Below are positions 22,920 through 32,189 of a stretch of DNA of 32,207 bases, one piece after another. Source of the stretch: Chromatiales bacterium (GTDB taxonomy: Bacteria; Pseudomonadota; Gammaproteobacteria; RBG-16-57-12); contig JALSJH010000010.1 of NCBI GenBank assembly GCA_026989455.1, positions 1 through 32,207 on the forward strand. Reading direction: 5' to 3'. The notes under the pieces were generated by a model that was not told where the DNA came from, ran no database searches, and saw nothing but the letters and a program-made list of their open reading frames with translations. Each line of letters begins with the position of its first letter. Position 1 is the stretch's first letter. The position numbers and the translations under genes were made by a program.

Positions 22920-23076
22920 GGAAGCTCTGATTAAGTCATGAATGTTTTATGCTGGCTAAAATTGCCCCCATTTATCCCGAAAATTGCACCAATAGAACAA
23001 CTATTACTGCGCATTTCGGAACAAATGAGAGCAATTCCCTCTCAGCCTAAATTCATCCAGACTTAATCAGAGATTC
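22920..23076. mobile_element. 157-bp MITE-like element with ATTAA target duplication (family A)
   Basis: The ends GGAAGCTCTGATTAAGTC (left) and the reverse complement GAATCTCTGATTAAGTC (right) share CTCTGATTAAGTC. ATTAA flanks at 22915-22919 and 23077-23081, fitting a 5-bp duplication. No open frame of note. The family also occurs as a hairpin at 4054 and a partial end at 12718. Confidence 0.75.
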
Positions 23077-23101
23077 ATTAAATATTACCGAGTAAAATTG
23101 T

Positions 23102-24496
23102 ATGGATTTCCTACCGATCTTTTTTGACCTTAAAAAGCGTCGCTGCCTAGTGGTGGGTGGCGGCGATGTGGCACTACGCAAGGTGCGGCTACTGCTGCGT
23201 GCCGGAGCGACGGTCGAGCTGGTTTCTCTGGCATTGAGTGACGGATTACAGGTAATGGCTGATCAAGGGGATATTATCTACCATCCCGGCTGCTTTGAAT
23301 CCATCATGCTTGAGGGGGTGGTGCTGGTGATTGCGGCAACGGATGATGAACAGGTGAACCGGCAAGTGCACGCAGCGGCAACGGCTAAGCAGTTGCCGGT
23401 CAATGTAGTGGATTGTCCGGCGCTTTGTACCTTTATTTTCCCCTCTATTATTGACCGCTCACCGGTGGTTGTGGCGGTGTCAACTGGTGGTGCCTCACCC
23501 ACGCTCGCTCGCTTGATGCGCGCGCGGCTTGAGACCTTAATTCCGGCGGCTTATGGAAAGCTGGCATCGTTGGCAGAAAAATTTCGCGAGCCGGTAAAAA
23601 AGCGCTTTGCAACAACCCATCAACGCCGCCTGTTTTGGGAGGGGGCGCTACAAGGATCAGTAGCCGAACATGTTTTTGCTGGGCAATCGCAACAGGCGGA
23701 GCAGGCACTGCAGCAACTGCTGGATGCCCCCGAAGCACCGTCGGAGGGTGAAGTCTATCTGATTGGTGCCGGGCCGGGTGATCCTGACCTGTTAACTTTT
23801 CGAGCCTTACGCCTGATGCAACAAGCGGATGTGGTGCTCTACGACCGCCTGGTTTCACCACAGGTGCTGGACTTGGTGCGGCGTGATGCTGATTTGATCT
23901 ATGTGGGTAAGGCGTGTGCAGATCATGCTATGCCGCAGGCTGAAATCAATCAAACACTAGCCGACTTGGCGAAGCAGGGTAAACGTGTTTGCCGACTGAA
24001 AGGGGGAGACCCCTTTATCTTTGGTCGCGGAGGCGAAGAGATCGAGACCCTGGCCGAGCAGGGGGTAACCTTTCAAGTGGTACCAGGGATAACCGCCGCC
24101 TCCGGCTGTGCGAGCTACGGCGGGATACCGTTGACCCATCGTGATTATGCTCAATCGGTCACTTTTGTGACCGGGCACCTGAAAGATGGCAGTTTTAATG
24201 TTAACTGGGATGGCCTGCTGCACCCACACCAGACACTGGTGATCTATATGGGGTTGGTTGGCCTCCCTTCACTCTGTGAGCAGCTGGTGGCACGGGGAAT
24301 GAAGAGCAGTATGCCCGCCGCACTGGTACAGCAAGGCACCACTCCGCAGCAACAGGTTTATATTGGCACGGTCGAGAGCCTGCCTGAGCTAGTGCAAAAA
24401 CATAACGTAAAAGCACCCACGCTGGTCATTATCGGCGAAGTGGTGCAGCTACACAGCAAACTGGCGTGGTTTAAGCCAGACCAAGTGGTCGCGTAA
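23102..24496 (+). CDS. cysG: siroheme synthase CysG (trifunctional)
   Basis: A 464-residue enzyme that converts uroporphyrinogen III to siroheme, the cofactor of sulfite and nitrite reductases. Residues 1-210 are the NAD-dependent precorrin-2 dehydrogenase/ferrochelatase half ([19 protein letters not shown], then [18 protein letters not shown]). Residues from about 218 are the SAM-dependent uroporphyrinogen III methyltransferase half ([35 protein letters not shown]). The length fits E. coli CysG (457). In sulfur-oxidising bacteria siroheme also serves reverse DsrAB, but that pathway is not visible here. It begins 20 bases after a MITE-like element's target site, so insertion may have reshaped its promoter. 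Confidence 0.97.
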   Translation: MDFLPIFFDLKKRRCLVVGGGDVALRKVRLLLRAGATVELVSLALSDGLQVMADQGDIIYHPGCFESIMLEGVVLVIAATDDEQVNRQVHAAATAKQLPVNVVDCPALCTFIFPSIIDRSPVVVAVSTGGASPTLARLMRARLETLIPAAYGKLASLAEKFREPVKKRFATTHQRRLFWEGALQGSVAEHVFAGQSQQAEQALQQLLDAPEAPSEGEVYLIGAGPGDPDLLTFRALRLMQQADVVLYDRLVSPQVLDLVRRDADLIYVGKACADHAMPQAEINQTLADLAKQGKRVCRLKGGDPFIFGRGGEEIETLAEQGVTFQVVPGITAASGCASYGGIPLTHRDYAQSVTFVTGHLKDGSFNVNWDGLLHPHQTLVIYMGLVGLPSLCEQLVARGMKSSMPAALVQQGTTPQQQVYIGTVESLPELVQKHNVKAPTLVIIGEVVQLHSKLAWFKPDQVVA

Positions 24497-24510
24497 AATC
24501 ATAGCTAGGA

Positions 24511-24526
24511 GCAAGCTTCAGCTTGC
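24511..24526 (+). terminator. short hairpin after cysG
   Basis: GCAAGC (24511-24516) and GCTTGC (24521-24526) form a six-pair stem with loop TTCA. The T-rich tail is not convincing, so termination by this hairpin is uncertain. Confidence 0.35.
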
Positions 24527-24622
24527 GATAACTCTTGTTTACGGGTAAGGCGAAAAGTTTTCGTGTAAAGGCCCGGTTTTGTATATTATTGGTCGCTGTT
24601 AATTGGGTTGTCTATTTTTGAT

Positions 24623-26203
24623 ATGGAAGCTATTTGGATTGGAATTGCTTTTGTCTGTGGTCTAGCCGCACGACAAATGGGACTGCCCACACTGGTTGGC
24701 TATCTGCTGGCGGGTGTGGCGTTGAGTCTTTATGGCATTGAGAGCGGCGATGTTCTCAAGGAGATTGCACACATCGGTGTGTTACTCCTGCTGTTCAGCG
24801 TAGGTCTTAAATTAAAGGTAAAATCCCTATTTCGTCCTGAGGTGATTGCAGGCTCGCTGCTGCACATGTTGATTAGCACGGCGCTGATCGGCGCAGTGAT
24901 GATCTGGGTATTCCAGCTGGGGCAGGGAATGGGTGCGCTGATTGCAGTCTCATTGGCATTTTCGAGCACTGTAGTGGCGGCCAAAGTGCTTGAAAGCAAA
25001 CGCGAGCTGCGCGCCTTCCATGGGCGTGTTGCCATTGGTATTCTGGTAGTGCAGGATCTGGTTGCGGTGGCACTGCTGAGCACCCTGGGTGGTGAGGCGC
25101 CTTCGGTGTGGGCCTTTGGCCTGTTTGCACTGCCGCTGTTGCGCCCATTGGTTTTCAAACTTCAGGACTACAGTGGGCACGGTGAGCTGTTGGTGCTGTT
25201 TGGTATGTTGCTGGCGGTTGTGCTGGGGGGGGCTGGTTTTGAAGCGCTGGGGCTGAGTGGTGAACTAGGCGCGTTGTTGATGGGAGCGATGATCGCAGAA
25301 CACCCTAAATCTTCAGAGCTTTCGGTCTCACTCTGGTCACTAAAAGAGATGCTTCTGGTGGGGTTCTTCTTACAGATCGGCATGGCGGGAATACCCAATT
25401 TAGAGCAGATCATGCTGGCGTTGATGCTGGTGCTGCTGTTACCCCTTAAAGCAGCGCTGTTTTTCTTTTTGTTGATGCTATTCAAGCTGCGATCCCGATC
25501 CGCTTTTCTGGCCAGTCTAAGCTTAGCAACCTACAGTGAGTTTGGCCTGATTGTGGCGAATATGGCCGTTGATGGCGGCATGATGAGCAACGACTGGCTG
25601 ATCGTCATTGCGGTGGCGGTTATCTTCTCCTTTATTATCAGTGCGCCACTTAACCACTTTGCCCATGGACTCTATGAGCGCTGGGAGAAGCGGCTAAAAT
25701 ATTTTGAGCATGATGAAGTGCACCCGGATGATGAGCCGATCAGCCTTGGCAACTCGAGAGTGCTGGTCATGGGAATGGGGCGTGTTGGCACGGGTGCCTA
25801 CGACTACTTTGCAAAAAAAGGGGCGCGGGTAATCGGTATGGACTCGGATATGATGCGAGTCGAAAAACTGCGTGAAAGTAAGCGCCGTGTGTTATATGCC
25901 GATGCTGAAGATCCGCAGCTATGGGCAAATTTGCACTTAGAGGGTATTGAGGCCGTGGTGCTCTGTATGCCAGACCCCGAAGCGAATCATATTGCGGTAA
26001 GGCAGTTGCGCAAGATTAATTACCCCGGCATGGTCACAGCGGCTGCCACCTATCCTGAGCAGGTGGCGATGTTTGAAGGGGCGGGCGCAAGCCTTGCGTA
26101 TGACTACTACAGCCGTGCCGGACACGGTTATGCCGAATGCGTCTGGAAAAAGATGCCGGCGGATAAATCCCGTTATGATGAGATAGAGGATCGCTATCGC
26201 TAG
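24623..26203 (+). CDS. Kef-type potassium/proton antiporter with NAD-binding domain
   Basis: A 526-residue CPA2-family transporter. About twelve membrane segments begin with IWIGIAFVCGLAARQMG, and the family pattern LVGYLLAGVALSLYGIESGD, VLLLLFSVGLKLK and VSLAFSSTVVAAKVLE is present. The C-terminal TrkA-N domain starts SRVLVMGMGRVGTGAYDYF and gives NAD(H) control of ion flow, as in KefB/KefC. The KTN domain is not followed by a second regulatory TrkA-C. Start is either ATG 24623 or TTG 24608, both with weak ribosome sites. It faces the small lipoprotein gene, 18 bases between stops. Confidence 0.88.
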   Translation: MEAIWIGIAFVCGLAARQMGLPTLVGYLLAGVALSLYGIESGDVLKEIAHIGVLLLLFSVGLKLKVKSLFRPEVIAGSLLHMLISTALIGAVMIWVFQLGQGMGALIAVSLAFSSTVVAAKVLESKRELRAFHGRVAIGILVVQDLVAVALLSTLGGEAPSVWAFGLFALPLLRPLVFKLQDYSGHGELLVLFGMLLAVVLGGAGFEALGLSGELGALLMGAMIAEHPKSSELSVSLWSLKEMLLVGFFLQIGMAGIPNLEQIMLALMLVLLLPLKAALFFFLLMLFKLRSRSAFLASLSLATYSEFGLIVANMAVDGGMMSNDWLIVIAVAVIFSFIISAPLNHFAHGLYERWEKRLKYFEHDEVHPDDEPISLGNSRVLVMGMGRVGTGAYDYFAKKGARVIGMDSDMMRVEKLRESKRRVLYADAEDPQLWANLHLEGIEAVVLCMPDPEANHIAVRQLRKINYPGMVTAAATYPEQVAMFEGAGASLAYDYYSRAGHGYAECVWKKMPADKSRYDEIEDRYR

Positions 26204-26221
26204 GTTAGGCCGCAGTTCTTA

Positions 26222-26506
26222 TTAAGGCAGTTCTTCAATATAACTGCGCTCAATCGGGGTTTGGACGTAGATTTTTTTGCCATTTTCAATCGCCCAGAAA
26301 TAGTAGTAGCCTTTTTGAGGCTCGCTGGTTACCTTGCCGTCGTCAACAATCCAGCTCTTTTGGTGGTCACCTGAGGCAAAGGTCACTTTATAATTTCCCT
26401 CTAGCCAGGTAACGCCCAAGCGCGAGAGTTTGTTTTGCTGCTCTTCAGAGCAGCTGACAAGAAAAATAGAAGTCAGTAATAGAGTGATAACTGTTTTCTT
26501 TCCCAT
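26222..26506 (-). CDS. small lipoprotein of unknown function
   Basis: A 94-residue protein with a lipoprotein signal: basic MGKK, hydrophobic TVITLLLTSIFL and a lipobox LVSC with acyl-cysteine at residue 19. Ser-Glu at +2 and +3 does not suggest inner-membrane retention. The remaining 75 residues are beta-rich and aromatic (YKVTFASGDHQKSWIVDDGK, KGYYYFWAIENGKKIYVQ), resembling no named family I can place. The gene stands alone between the antiporter and djlA, and is convergent with the antiporter. Confidence 0.7.
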   Translation of the reverse strand: MGKKTVITLLLTSIFLVSCSEEQQNKLSRLGVTWLEGNYKVTFASGDHQKSWIVDDGKVTSEPQKGYYYFWAIENGKKIYVQTPIERSYIEELP

Positions 26507-26618
26507 TAGAATATCCTTCGGTTATAGGTTGGTTTGTTCAGGGCTTCCATAATAGACGATGTACAGCATAATACGCGCCACAGACGCACAAGAAAAATGA
26601 AAGAGTAAGGGGCAGTCG

Positions 26619-27407
26619 TTGATTAAAATTTTAGGCATGATCATTGGTTTTTTCAGCTACGGCTTTTTTGGCCTGCTGCTTGGCCTCTATATTGGCTATC
26701 TTGTGGATCGTCGCTTATCGAAACACTATGCGCGCTGGATGCTAAAAGCGCTGCATAAACATCTGCAAAAAACACAACGCACCTTCTTTGAGGCAACCTT
26801 TCAGGTGATGGGACATGTCGCCAAGGCGGATGGGCGCATTACTGAAGAGGAGATTCGCGTCGCTCGCCAAGTAATGGCGCAGATGCAGCTGAGCGAAGAG
26901 GCTACCCGTGAAGCGATGATGTTGTTTAACAAAGGTAAGTCAGCAGAGTTTGACCTTGAGGTGGTATTGGCACCGCTACGGCTGATCGGCCAGCGTCAGC
27001 GCAACTTAATGCAGATGTTTATCGAAATTCAGCTGCGAGCCGCATTGGCTGATGGTGAAATTGCTCCAGAAGAGCATCGGGTGATCAACAGTATTGGTCA
27101 TATTTTGGGCTTTAGTGGTGATGACATTGCACGCCTTGAAGCGATGATGCGAGCAGAGCGCCATAACCAACGGCAGCCGGGTAAGCAGGGAATGGCGCTG
27201 ACGGATGCTTATGAAATTTTGGACATAAAAGATGATGCAACTGATGCGGAAGTGAAAAAAGCCTACCGCAAGCTGATGAATCAACACCATCCGGATAAAT
27301 TAGCGGCCAAGGGTCTGCCTCCTGAGATGATGAAAATGGCTGAAGACAAATCCCATGAAATACGCACTGCATACGAGCGTGTTCGTGAACAGCGAGGGTT
27401 TAAATAG
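26619..27407 (+). CDS. djlA: co-chaperone DjlA
   Basis: A 262-residue membrane-anchored J-protein. Residues 1-30 are the glycine-rich membrane segment (MIIGFFSYGFFGLLLGLYIG) typical of DjlA. About 57-180 is a TerB-like helical domain (FQVMGHVAKADGRITEEEI, EAMMLFNKGK). The J domain follows from about 196 (DAYEILDIKDDATDAEVKKA, then HHPDKLAAKG with the HPD tripeptide needed to stimulate DnaK). The length is close to that of E. coli DjlA (271). TTG 26619 is supported by AAGGGG six bases earlier. Confidence 0.93.
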   Translation: MIKILGMIIGFFSYGFFGLLLGLYIGYLVDRRLSKHYARWMLKALHKHLQKTQRTFFEATFQVMGHVAKADGRITEEEIRVARQVMAQMQLSEEATREAMMLFNKGKSAEFDLEVVLAPLRLIGQRQRNLMQMFIEIQLRAALADGEIAPEEHRVINSIGHILGFSGDDIARLEAMMRAERHNQRQPGKQGMALTDAYEILDIKDDATDAEVKKAYRKLMNQHHPDKLAAKGLPPEMMKMAEDKSHEIRTAYERVREQRGFK

Positions 27408-27418
27408 AGTGAGCTGCA

Positions 27419-27447
27419 TTGACACTCGACTACCCGGTTTTTACATG
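27419..27447 (+). promoter_or_regulatory. possible gltX promoter
   Basis: TTGACA (27419-27424) is a perfect -35, with TACATG (27442-27447) 17 bases later as a poor -10. The position, 38 bases before the gltX start, is suitable. Confidence 0.35.
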
Positions 27448-27484
27448 ACGCTTGTTCCTATTACGATAAAAGAGATTTAATAAC

Positions 27485-28882
27485 ATGACCCTGCGTGCCC
27501 GTTTCGCCCCCAGTCCTACCGGCTACCTCCACATTGGTGGTGCCCGCACCGCGCTTTATTCGTGGCTCTATGCCCGTAAACATGGTGGTCAATTTGTTTT
27601 GCGTATTGAAGATACCGACCTAGAACGCTCAAGTGTTGAATCCGTTAATGCGATCCTTGAGGGGATGACATGGCTAGGTCTTGAGTATGACGAAGGGCCC
27701 TTTTATCAAACAGACCGCTTTGATCGCTACAAAGAGGTGATTAAACAGCTGCTGGATGAAGGCAAGGCCTACAAATGTTACTGCAGCCGCGAAGAGCTGG
27801 ACGCGCTGCGCGAACAGCAGATGGCCAATAAAGAGAAACCACGTTACAACGGCCTCTGCCGTGAAGGCGCTGAAGCCCGCGCAGGGGTGGAGCCAGTGAT
27901 CCGTTTTCGCAATCCGACAGAAGGGGCGGTGGTGATTGATGACATGATCAAAGGTAAAGTAGTGATTAAAAACTGCGAACTGGATGATCTGATTATCGCC
28001 CGCAGCGATGGCACACCGACCTATAATCTTACGGTGGTGGTCGATGACCTAGATATGGGCATCACCCATGTGGTGCGGGGGGATGATCACCTCAACAACA
28101 CCCCTCGCCAGATCAATATTCTGGCCGCAATGGGGGCAAAACCGCCTCACTACGCCCATGTGCCGATGATTCTGGGTGAAGATGGCAAACGCCTCTCAAA
28201 ACGACACGGTGCCGTCAGCGTCATCTCTTATCGTGATGCCGGCTTTCTGCCGGAAGCGTTGATCAACTACTTGGTTCGCTTGGGCTGGTCCCATGGCGAT
28301 CAAGAGCTATTTAGCCTAGAAGAGTTGATTGAGCTATTTGACGTCGCTGATGTTAACCGGGCAGCATCCACCTTCAATCCGGATAAACTGCTCTGGATCA
28401 ATCAACAATATATTATCAACTCAGAACCCGAGCATATACTTCACCATCTCAGCCCCCATTTAGGCAATATAGGTCTGGACCCCACTGAAGGCCCCAACAT
28501 TATTGAGGTGATAAAAGCGCAGCGTGAGCGGGCAAAAACATTGGTAGAGCTGGCCAAGGTTTGTGAGTTTTACTACCATGATTTTTCAGATTTCCCAGAA
28601 AAACCCGCTAAAAAAGCCTTTAAGGGCGATGCGAATTTGGTACTGGAGAGCATCAAAAACAAGCTCTCCGCACTGCCTGAATGGAACCGCACCGCGATTC
28701 ACCAGCAGATGGAGGCGGTGGTCGCCGAAATGGAGATCGGCTTTGGCAAAGTCGGTATGCCACTGCGCCTTGCCGTGACGGGTGGTAACCCGTCACCTGA
28801 CCTGGATTTGACCATTGAGCTAGTAGGCAGAGAGGCGACACTGCGTCGCATTGATCAGGCCATCGCCCACATCAATAAATAG
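27485..28882 (+). CDS. gltX: glutamyl-tRNA synthetase
   Basis: A 465-residue class I enzyme that charges tRNA-Glu with glutamate. The HIGH-type motif is HIGG at 16-19 in PSPTGYLHIGGARTAL, and the KMSKS-type motif is KRLSKR at 235-240. Cys98, Cys100 and Cys125 match the zinc-binding region of the bacterial enzyme. The length is that of the E. coli form. A GlnS gene follows by 18 bases, so a separate glutaminyl enzyme exists and this copy is expected to be discriminating. Two tRNA-Glu genes lie further downstream. Confidence 0.98.
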   Translation: MTLRARFAPSPTGYLHIGGARTALYSWLYARKHGGQFVLRIEDTDLERSSVESVNAILEGMTWLGLEYDEGPFYQTDRFDRYKEVIKQLLDEGKAYKCYCSREELDALREQQMANKEKPRYNGLCREGAEARAGVEPVIRFRNPTEGAVVIDDMIKGKVVIKNCELDDLIIARSDGTPTYNLTVVVDDLDMGITHVVRGDDHLNNTPRQINILAAMGAKPPHYAHVPMILGEDGKRLSKRHGAVSVISYRDAGFLPEALINYLVRLGWSHGDQELFSLEELIELFDVADVNRAASTFNPDKLLWINQQYIINSEPEHILHHLSPHLGNIGLDPTEGPNIIEVIKAQRERAKTLVELAKVCEFYYHDFSDFPEKPAKKAFKGDANLVLESIKNKLSALPEWNRTAIHQQMEAVVAEMEIGFGKVGMPLRLAVTGGNPSPDLDLTIELVGREATLRRIDQAIAHINK

Positions 28883-28900
28883 AGATTACAAGGTTTTATT

Positions 28901-30589
28901 ATGAGCGAAGAGAGTGCAACGCCGAGCAACTTCATTCGTCAGATCATCGATAAAGATCTGGCAGAAGGCAAACACCATAAGATTGTGACGCGCTTCCCGC
29001 CCGAGCCCAATGGTTACCTGCATATTGGGCACGCCAAATCGATCTGCCTGAATTTTGGCTTAGCCGAAGATTACAAAGGGCAGTGCCACCTACGTTTTGA
29101 TGATACCAATCCGCAAAAAGAGAGTGTCGAATTTGTTGAGGCGATCCAGCGAGATGTGAGGTGGTTAGGGTTCGACTGGGGAGCTCAAACATACTACGCA
29201 TCAGACTATTTTGAGCCCCTCTATTGCTATGCCGTAGAGCTGATTAAAATGGGCAAAGCGTATGTGTGCGAGCTAAATGCAGAGCAGACCCGAGCGTATC
29301 GTGGCACCCTGACCGAAGCGGGCAAAGAGAGCCCCTACCGCAATCGCTCAATAGAAGAGAACCTCGATCTTTTCCAGCGCATGCGCGCCGGAGAGTTTGC
29401 CGATGGAACGATGCTGCTACGTGCCAAAATTGACATGGCATCACCCAATATTAACCTGCGTGATCCCGCTATTTACCGTATTCGTCACGGCGTAGTCCAC
29501 CACCAGACCGGCAGCGAGTGGTGCATCTACCCGATGTACGACTTTACCCACTGTCTCTCAGATGCCATTGAAGGGATAACCCACTCCATCTGCACGCTGG
29601 AATTTGAAGATCATCGACCGCTCTATGACTGGTACCTTGATAGCTTGAACGTTGAGTGCCATCCTCAGCAGATTGAGTTTTCACGCCTTGAGCTGCAATA
29701 CACCATCACCTCTAAACGAAAGCTGACCCAGCTAGTCGAGCAGGGGTTGGTTGATGGGTGGGATGACCCGCGAATGCCGACCATTGCCGGTCTGCGCCGA
29801 CGCGGCTACACGCCAGAGTCGCTGCGTGAATTTGCCAAACGAATCGGTGTCACCAAATCGCGCAATGAGGTTGAAATGGGAATGCTGGAGAGCTGTATTC
29901 GGGATGACCGCAACGAAAATGCGCCGCGCCGTATGGCGGTGCTGCACCCACTTAAAGTCATTTTAAGCAACTATGATCCGCACCAAGTTGAAGAGCTGCA
30001 CCTCGCCAACCACCCTCAGCAAGAGGCGATGGGAAAACGAATCGTCCCCTTCTGTGCCGAGCTTTATATCGACAGAGCCGACTTCTTAGAAGTCGCACCC
30101 AATAAAAAATTCAAACGCCTAGTCACCGGCGGCGAAGTGCGCCTGCGTGGTGGCTACATCATCCGCTGCAATGAAGTGGTCAAAGATACCGCAGGTGACA
30201 TTATCGAGCTGCACTGTAGCTATGACCCGGAGACCCTCGGCAAAAACCCGGCAGATGGGCGTAAAGTGAAGGGAGTGGTTCACTGGGTCTCAGCACGCCA
30301 CGGCATTGCGGCAGAAATACGCCTCTATGACCGCCTGTTCAACCACCCGGCACCCGATGCCACAAAAGATGGCAGCACCTATGCCGACCACATCAACCCC
30401 GACTCCTTACGCACACTCTCCCGCTGCTTTGTTGAACCCAGCCTAGCAAGCGCCACTGCGGGTGAGGGGTTTCAATTTGAGCGCGAAGGGTACTTCTGCC
30501 TAGATCAAGATCAAGTGCACAACAAACCCGTCTTCAACCTAACCGTTGGACTGCGCGACTCCTGGGCGAAAATAGAGAAAAAAGGGTGA
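28901..30589 (+). CDS. glnS: glutaminyl-tRNA synthetase
   Basis: A 562-residue class I enzyme that charges tRNA-Gln. [18 protein letters not shown] contains HIGH at 41-44. The KMSKS-like motif is ITSKRKL at 269-275, where E. coli has VMSKRKL; the serine-lysine core is kept. The C-terminal beta-barrel anticodon-binding region runs to the end ([20 protein letters not shown]). AAGG before the ATG serves as the ribosome site. It is the second gene of the gltX operon. No clear terminator follows before the tRNA promoter. Confidence 0.98.
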   Translation: MSEESATPSNFIRQIIDKDLAEGKHHKIVTRFPPEPNGYLHIGHAKSICLNFGLAEDYKGQCHLRFDDTNPQKESVEFVEAIQRDVRWLGFDWGAQTYYASDYFEPLYCYAVELIKMGKAYVCELNAEQTRAYRGTLTEAGKESPYRNRSIEENLDLFQRMRAGEFADGTMLLRAKIDMASPNINLRDPAIYRIRHGVVHHQTGSEWCIYPMYDFTHCLSDAIEGITHSICTLEFEDHRPLYDWYLDSLNVECHPQQIEFSRLELQYTITSKRKLTQLVEQGLVDGWDDPRMPTIAGLRRRGYTPESLREFAKRIGVTKSRNEVEMGMLESCIRDDRNENAPRRMAVLHPLKVILSNYDPHQVEELHLANHPQQEAMGKRIVPFCAELYIDRADFLEVAPNKKFKRLVTGGEVRLRGGYIIRCNEVVKDTAGDIIELHCSYDPETLGKNPADGRKVKGVVHWVSARHGIAAEIRLYDRLFNHPAPDATKDGSTYADHINPDSLRTLSRCFVEPSLASATAGEGFQFEREGYFCLDQDQVHNKPVFNLTVGLRDSWAKIEKKG

Positions 30590-30656
30590 TGTTGTACCGG
30601 TAGCCCTCGTTGACTTCGCTATTGTGAGATTTATTTCATTTAGAACCATATTGTTA

Positions 30657-30684
30657 TTGACGAAAAAAAACGCTCGAGTATAAT
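30657..30684 (+). promoter_or_regulatory. promoter of the tRNA operon
   Basis: TTGACG (30657-30662) and TATAAT (30679-30684) are 16 bases apart, followed by a GC-rich discriminator (GCGC), the hallmark of stringently controlled stable-RNA promoters. DksA/ppGpp repression is expected. The leader before the first tRNA is about 100 bases. Confidence 0.75.
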
Positions 30685-30790
30685 GCGCAACATCTTCAAT
30701 AAATACACCAAATCAGGTATTCCAAGGCCGCCTGACTGGTAGCTAACATATTAATTGAAGTGCTGTTTTTGTTTCTTGAAAGACAAATTC

Positions 30791-30866
30791 GGGGCTATAG
30801 CTCAGCTGGGAGAGCGCCTGCATGGCATGCAGGAGGTCCGCGGTTCGATCCCGCGTAGCTCCACCA
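30791..30866 (+). tRNA. tRNA-Ala (anticodon GGC)
   Basis: A 76-base cloverleaf with CCA encoded. The acceptor stem GGGGCTA pairs with TAGCTCC and includes the G3-U70 alanine identity pair. The anticodon stem CCTGC/GCAGG closes the loop ATGGCAT, giving GGC. The T-arm has GGTTCGATC. Confidence 0.97.
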
Positions 30867-30888
30867 AGACACCAGGTTTTACCCGTGT

Positions 30889-30964
30889 GTCCCCATCGTC
30901 TAGAGGCCTAGGACACCGCCCTTTCACGGCGGTAACAGGGGTTCGAATCCCCTTGGGGACGCCA
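30889..30964 (+). tRNA. tRNA-Glu (anticodon TTC), copy 1
   Basis: A 76-base cloverleaf with acceptor GTCCCCA/TGGGGAC, anticodon stem CCGCC/GGCGG, loop CTTTCAC (anticodon TTC) and encoded CCA. Confidence 0.97.
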
Positions 30965-31042
30965 TTTATTTTTAAGGAAGGTTTGTACTAGGTCGCAAAC
31001 CGGATGCTAGCAATAGCGCACTTTGACACAGCGTTACTCTGT

Positions 31043-31118
31043 GTCCCCATCGTCTAGAGGCCTAGGACACCGCCCTTTCACGGCGGTAACAGGGGTTCGA
31101 ATCCCCTTGGGGACGCCA
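31043..31118 (+). tRNA. tRNA-Glu (anticodon TTC), copy 2
   Basis: Identical over all 76 bases to copy 1, 78 bases downstream of it; the spacer is unrelated to the spacer before copy 1, apart from the final GTGT-like bases. Confidence 0.97.
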
Positions 31119-31124
31119 AACATC

Positions 31125-31158
31125 AAACCCCCGATGCGCAAGCATCGGGGGTTTTTTA
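31125..31158 (+). terminator. intrinsic terminator of the tRNA operon
   Basis: AAACCCCCGATGC (31125-31137), loop GCAA, then the perfect complement 31142-31154 and further T residues. Confidence 0.95.
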
Positions 31159-31357
31159 TTGCCCGTTTCCCCTCTTCACCAAGGGTAAGCCCTATTCATG
31201 CCAGAGCCACCGTTGATCGCCATGGGGAGGCGGGGGCGATTAGTGGCCGTAGAGTCCATTGAGGGAGTTATGGCGTGGTCATACGGTAAGTTTATGGTGT
31301 AAAAATAATGTGTGGCATGGATTCCCACAGGGGATCGCTGGAATCAGAGGATTCTAG

Positions 31358-31516
31358 CTACTCGCTGGTAAATAATGTGTCGATAATTTTCACACTCACC
31401 TGAAAGGTGTATTCAATTAGAGGCTCAATAAACTCAATATTATTAATGTCGCTGGCAACGATATTCAGCGTTGAGCGAACCGGCACGCCACTGTTATCAC
31501 CAATCGCCCGATCAAC
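31358..31516 (-). pseudogene. unidentified gene remnant
   Basis: A minus-strand open frame of 52 residues (containing GDNSGVPVRSTLNIVAS and NIEFIEPLIEYTFQVSVKII) with no start codon, bounded by an upstream stop. Residue pattern looks like real protein, but no family can be named. It is cut off next to the symporter fragment. The rest of 31160-31537 holds nothing else I can support. Confidence 0.35.
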
Positions 31517-31537
31517 TTACCCTCTCTCTCATAGGGG

Positions 31538-32089
31538 GTGTTGAAGTTGTTCGGCCACCTCAGCCCCGCCATTTTCATGAAAAAAATACGCTCAGTTCAA
31601 ATGCTGGCCTTTAGTACGGCCAGTTCAAATGCAACCATTCCTCTTACCCTGCACACCACGGAGAAACGATTGGGTGTTGATAGTGCGACCGCCTCATTTG
31701 TGGTGCCTTTGGGGGCAACGCTTAATATGGATGGAACCGCCATCACCCACGGTGTGGCGACCGTGTTTATTGCCAATGTTTATGGAATAGAGCTGGGAAT
31801 TGTCGATTATTTTACGGTTGTTGCCATGACGGTATTGGCCTCCATTGGTACCGCCGGGATCCCCGGACTGGGGCTTGCGATGTTGGCGATGATATTTAAT
31901 CAGGTCGGCTTGCCCGTTGAGGGGGTCGCCCTTATTTTAGGGGTAGATCGCCTGTTGGATATGATGCGTACCGCTGTCAATGTCACCGGGGACACGGTGA
32001 TCGCGATGATTATTTCTCGCAGTGAAAATAATATTTCGATGGCGATTTTTAACGACCCCAGAGCCGGGCAAGATAAAGGTGCGCCCTAA
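31538..32089 (+). pseudogene. C-terminal fragment of a dicarboxylate/glutamate:cation symporter
   Basis: The 183 readable residues match the second half of DAACS (SDF) transporters, which are normally about 410-440 residues long. Preserved parts are the HP1 serine-rich loop (STASSNATIPLTL), the NMDGT motif in TM7, HP2 (GTAGIPGLGLAML) and the TM8 substrate region (DRLLDMMRTAVNVTGD). The N-terminal 230-250 residues, including the first six membrane helices, are absent and an in-frame stop lies just upstream of GTG 31538. The intact domain core suggests recent truncation, but it cannot work as a transporter alone. Confidence 0.8.
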
Positions 32090-32189
32090 CCCTCGGATAG
32101 AAGCGTGAAGTGGTGTGCATGATATTGGTTTCACAACCCCTCTTTCCGTGCAAAGTTCTCATAATGACTAGATAATGGCTGTAATATAA

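Noticed and set aside
30755-31262. Open frames of 78-79 residues running through the tRNA genes
   Set aside because: They are translations of tRNA sequence, which folds as complete cloverleaves.
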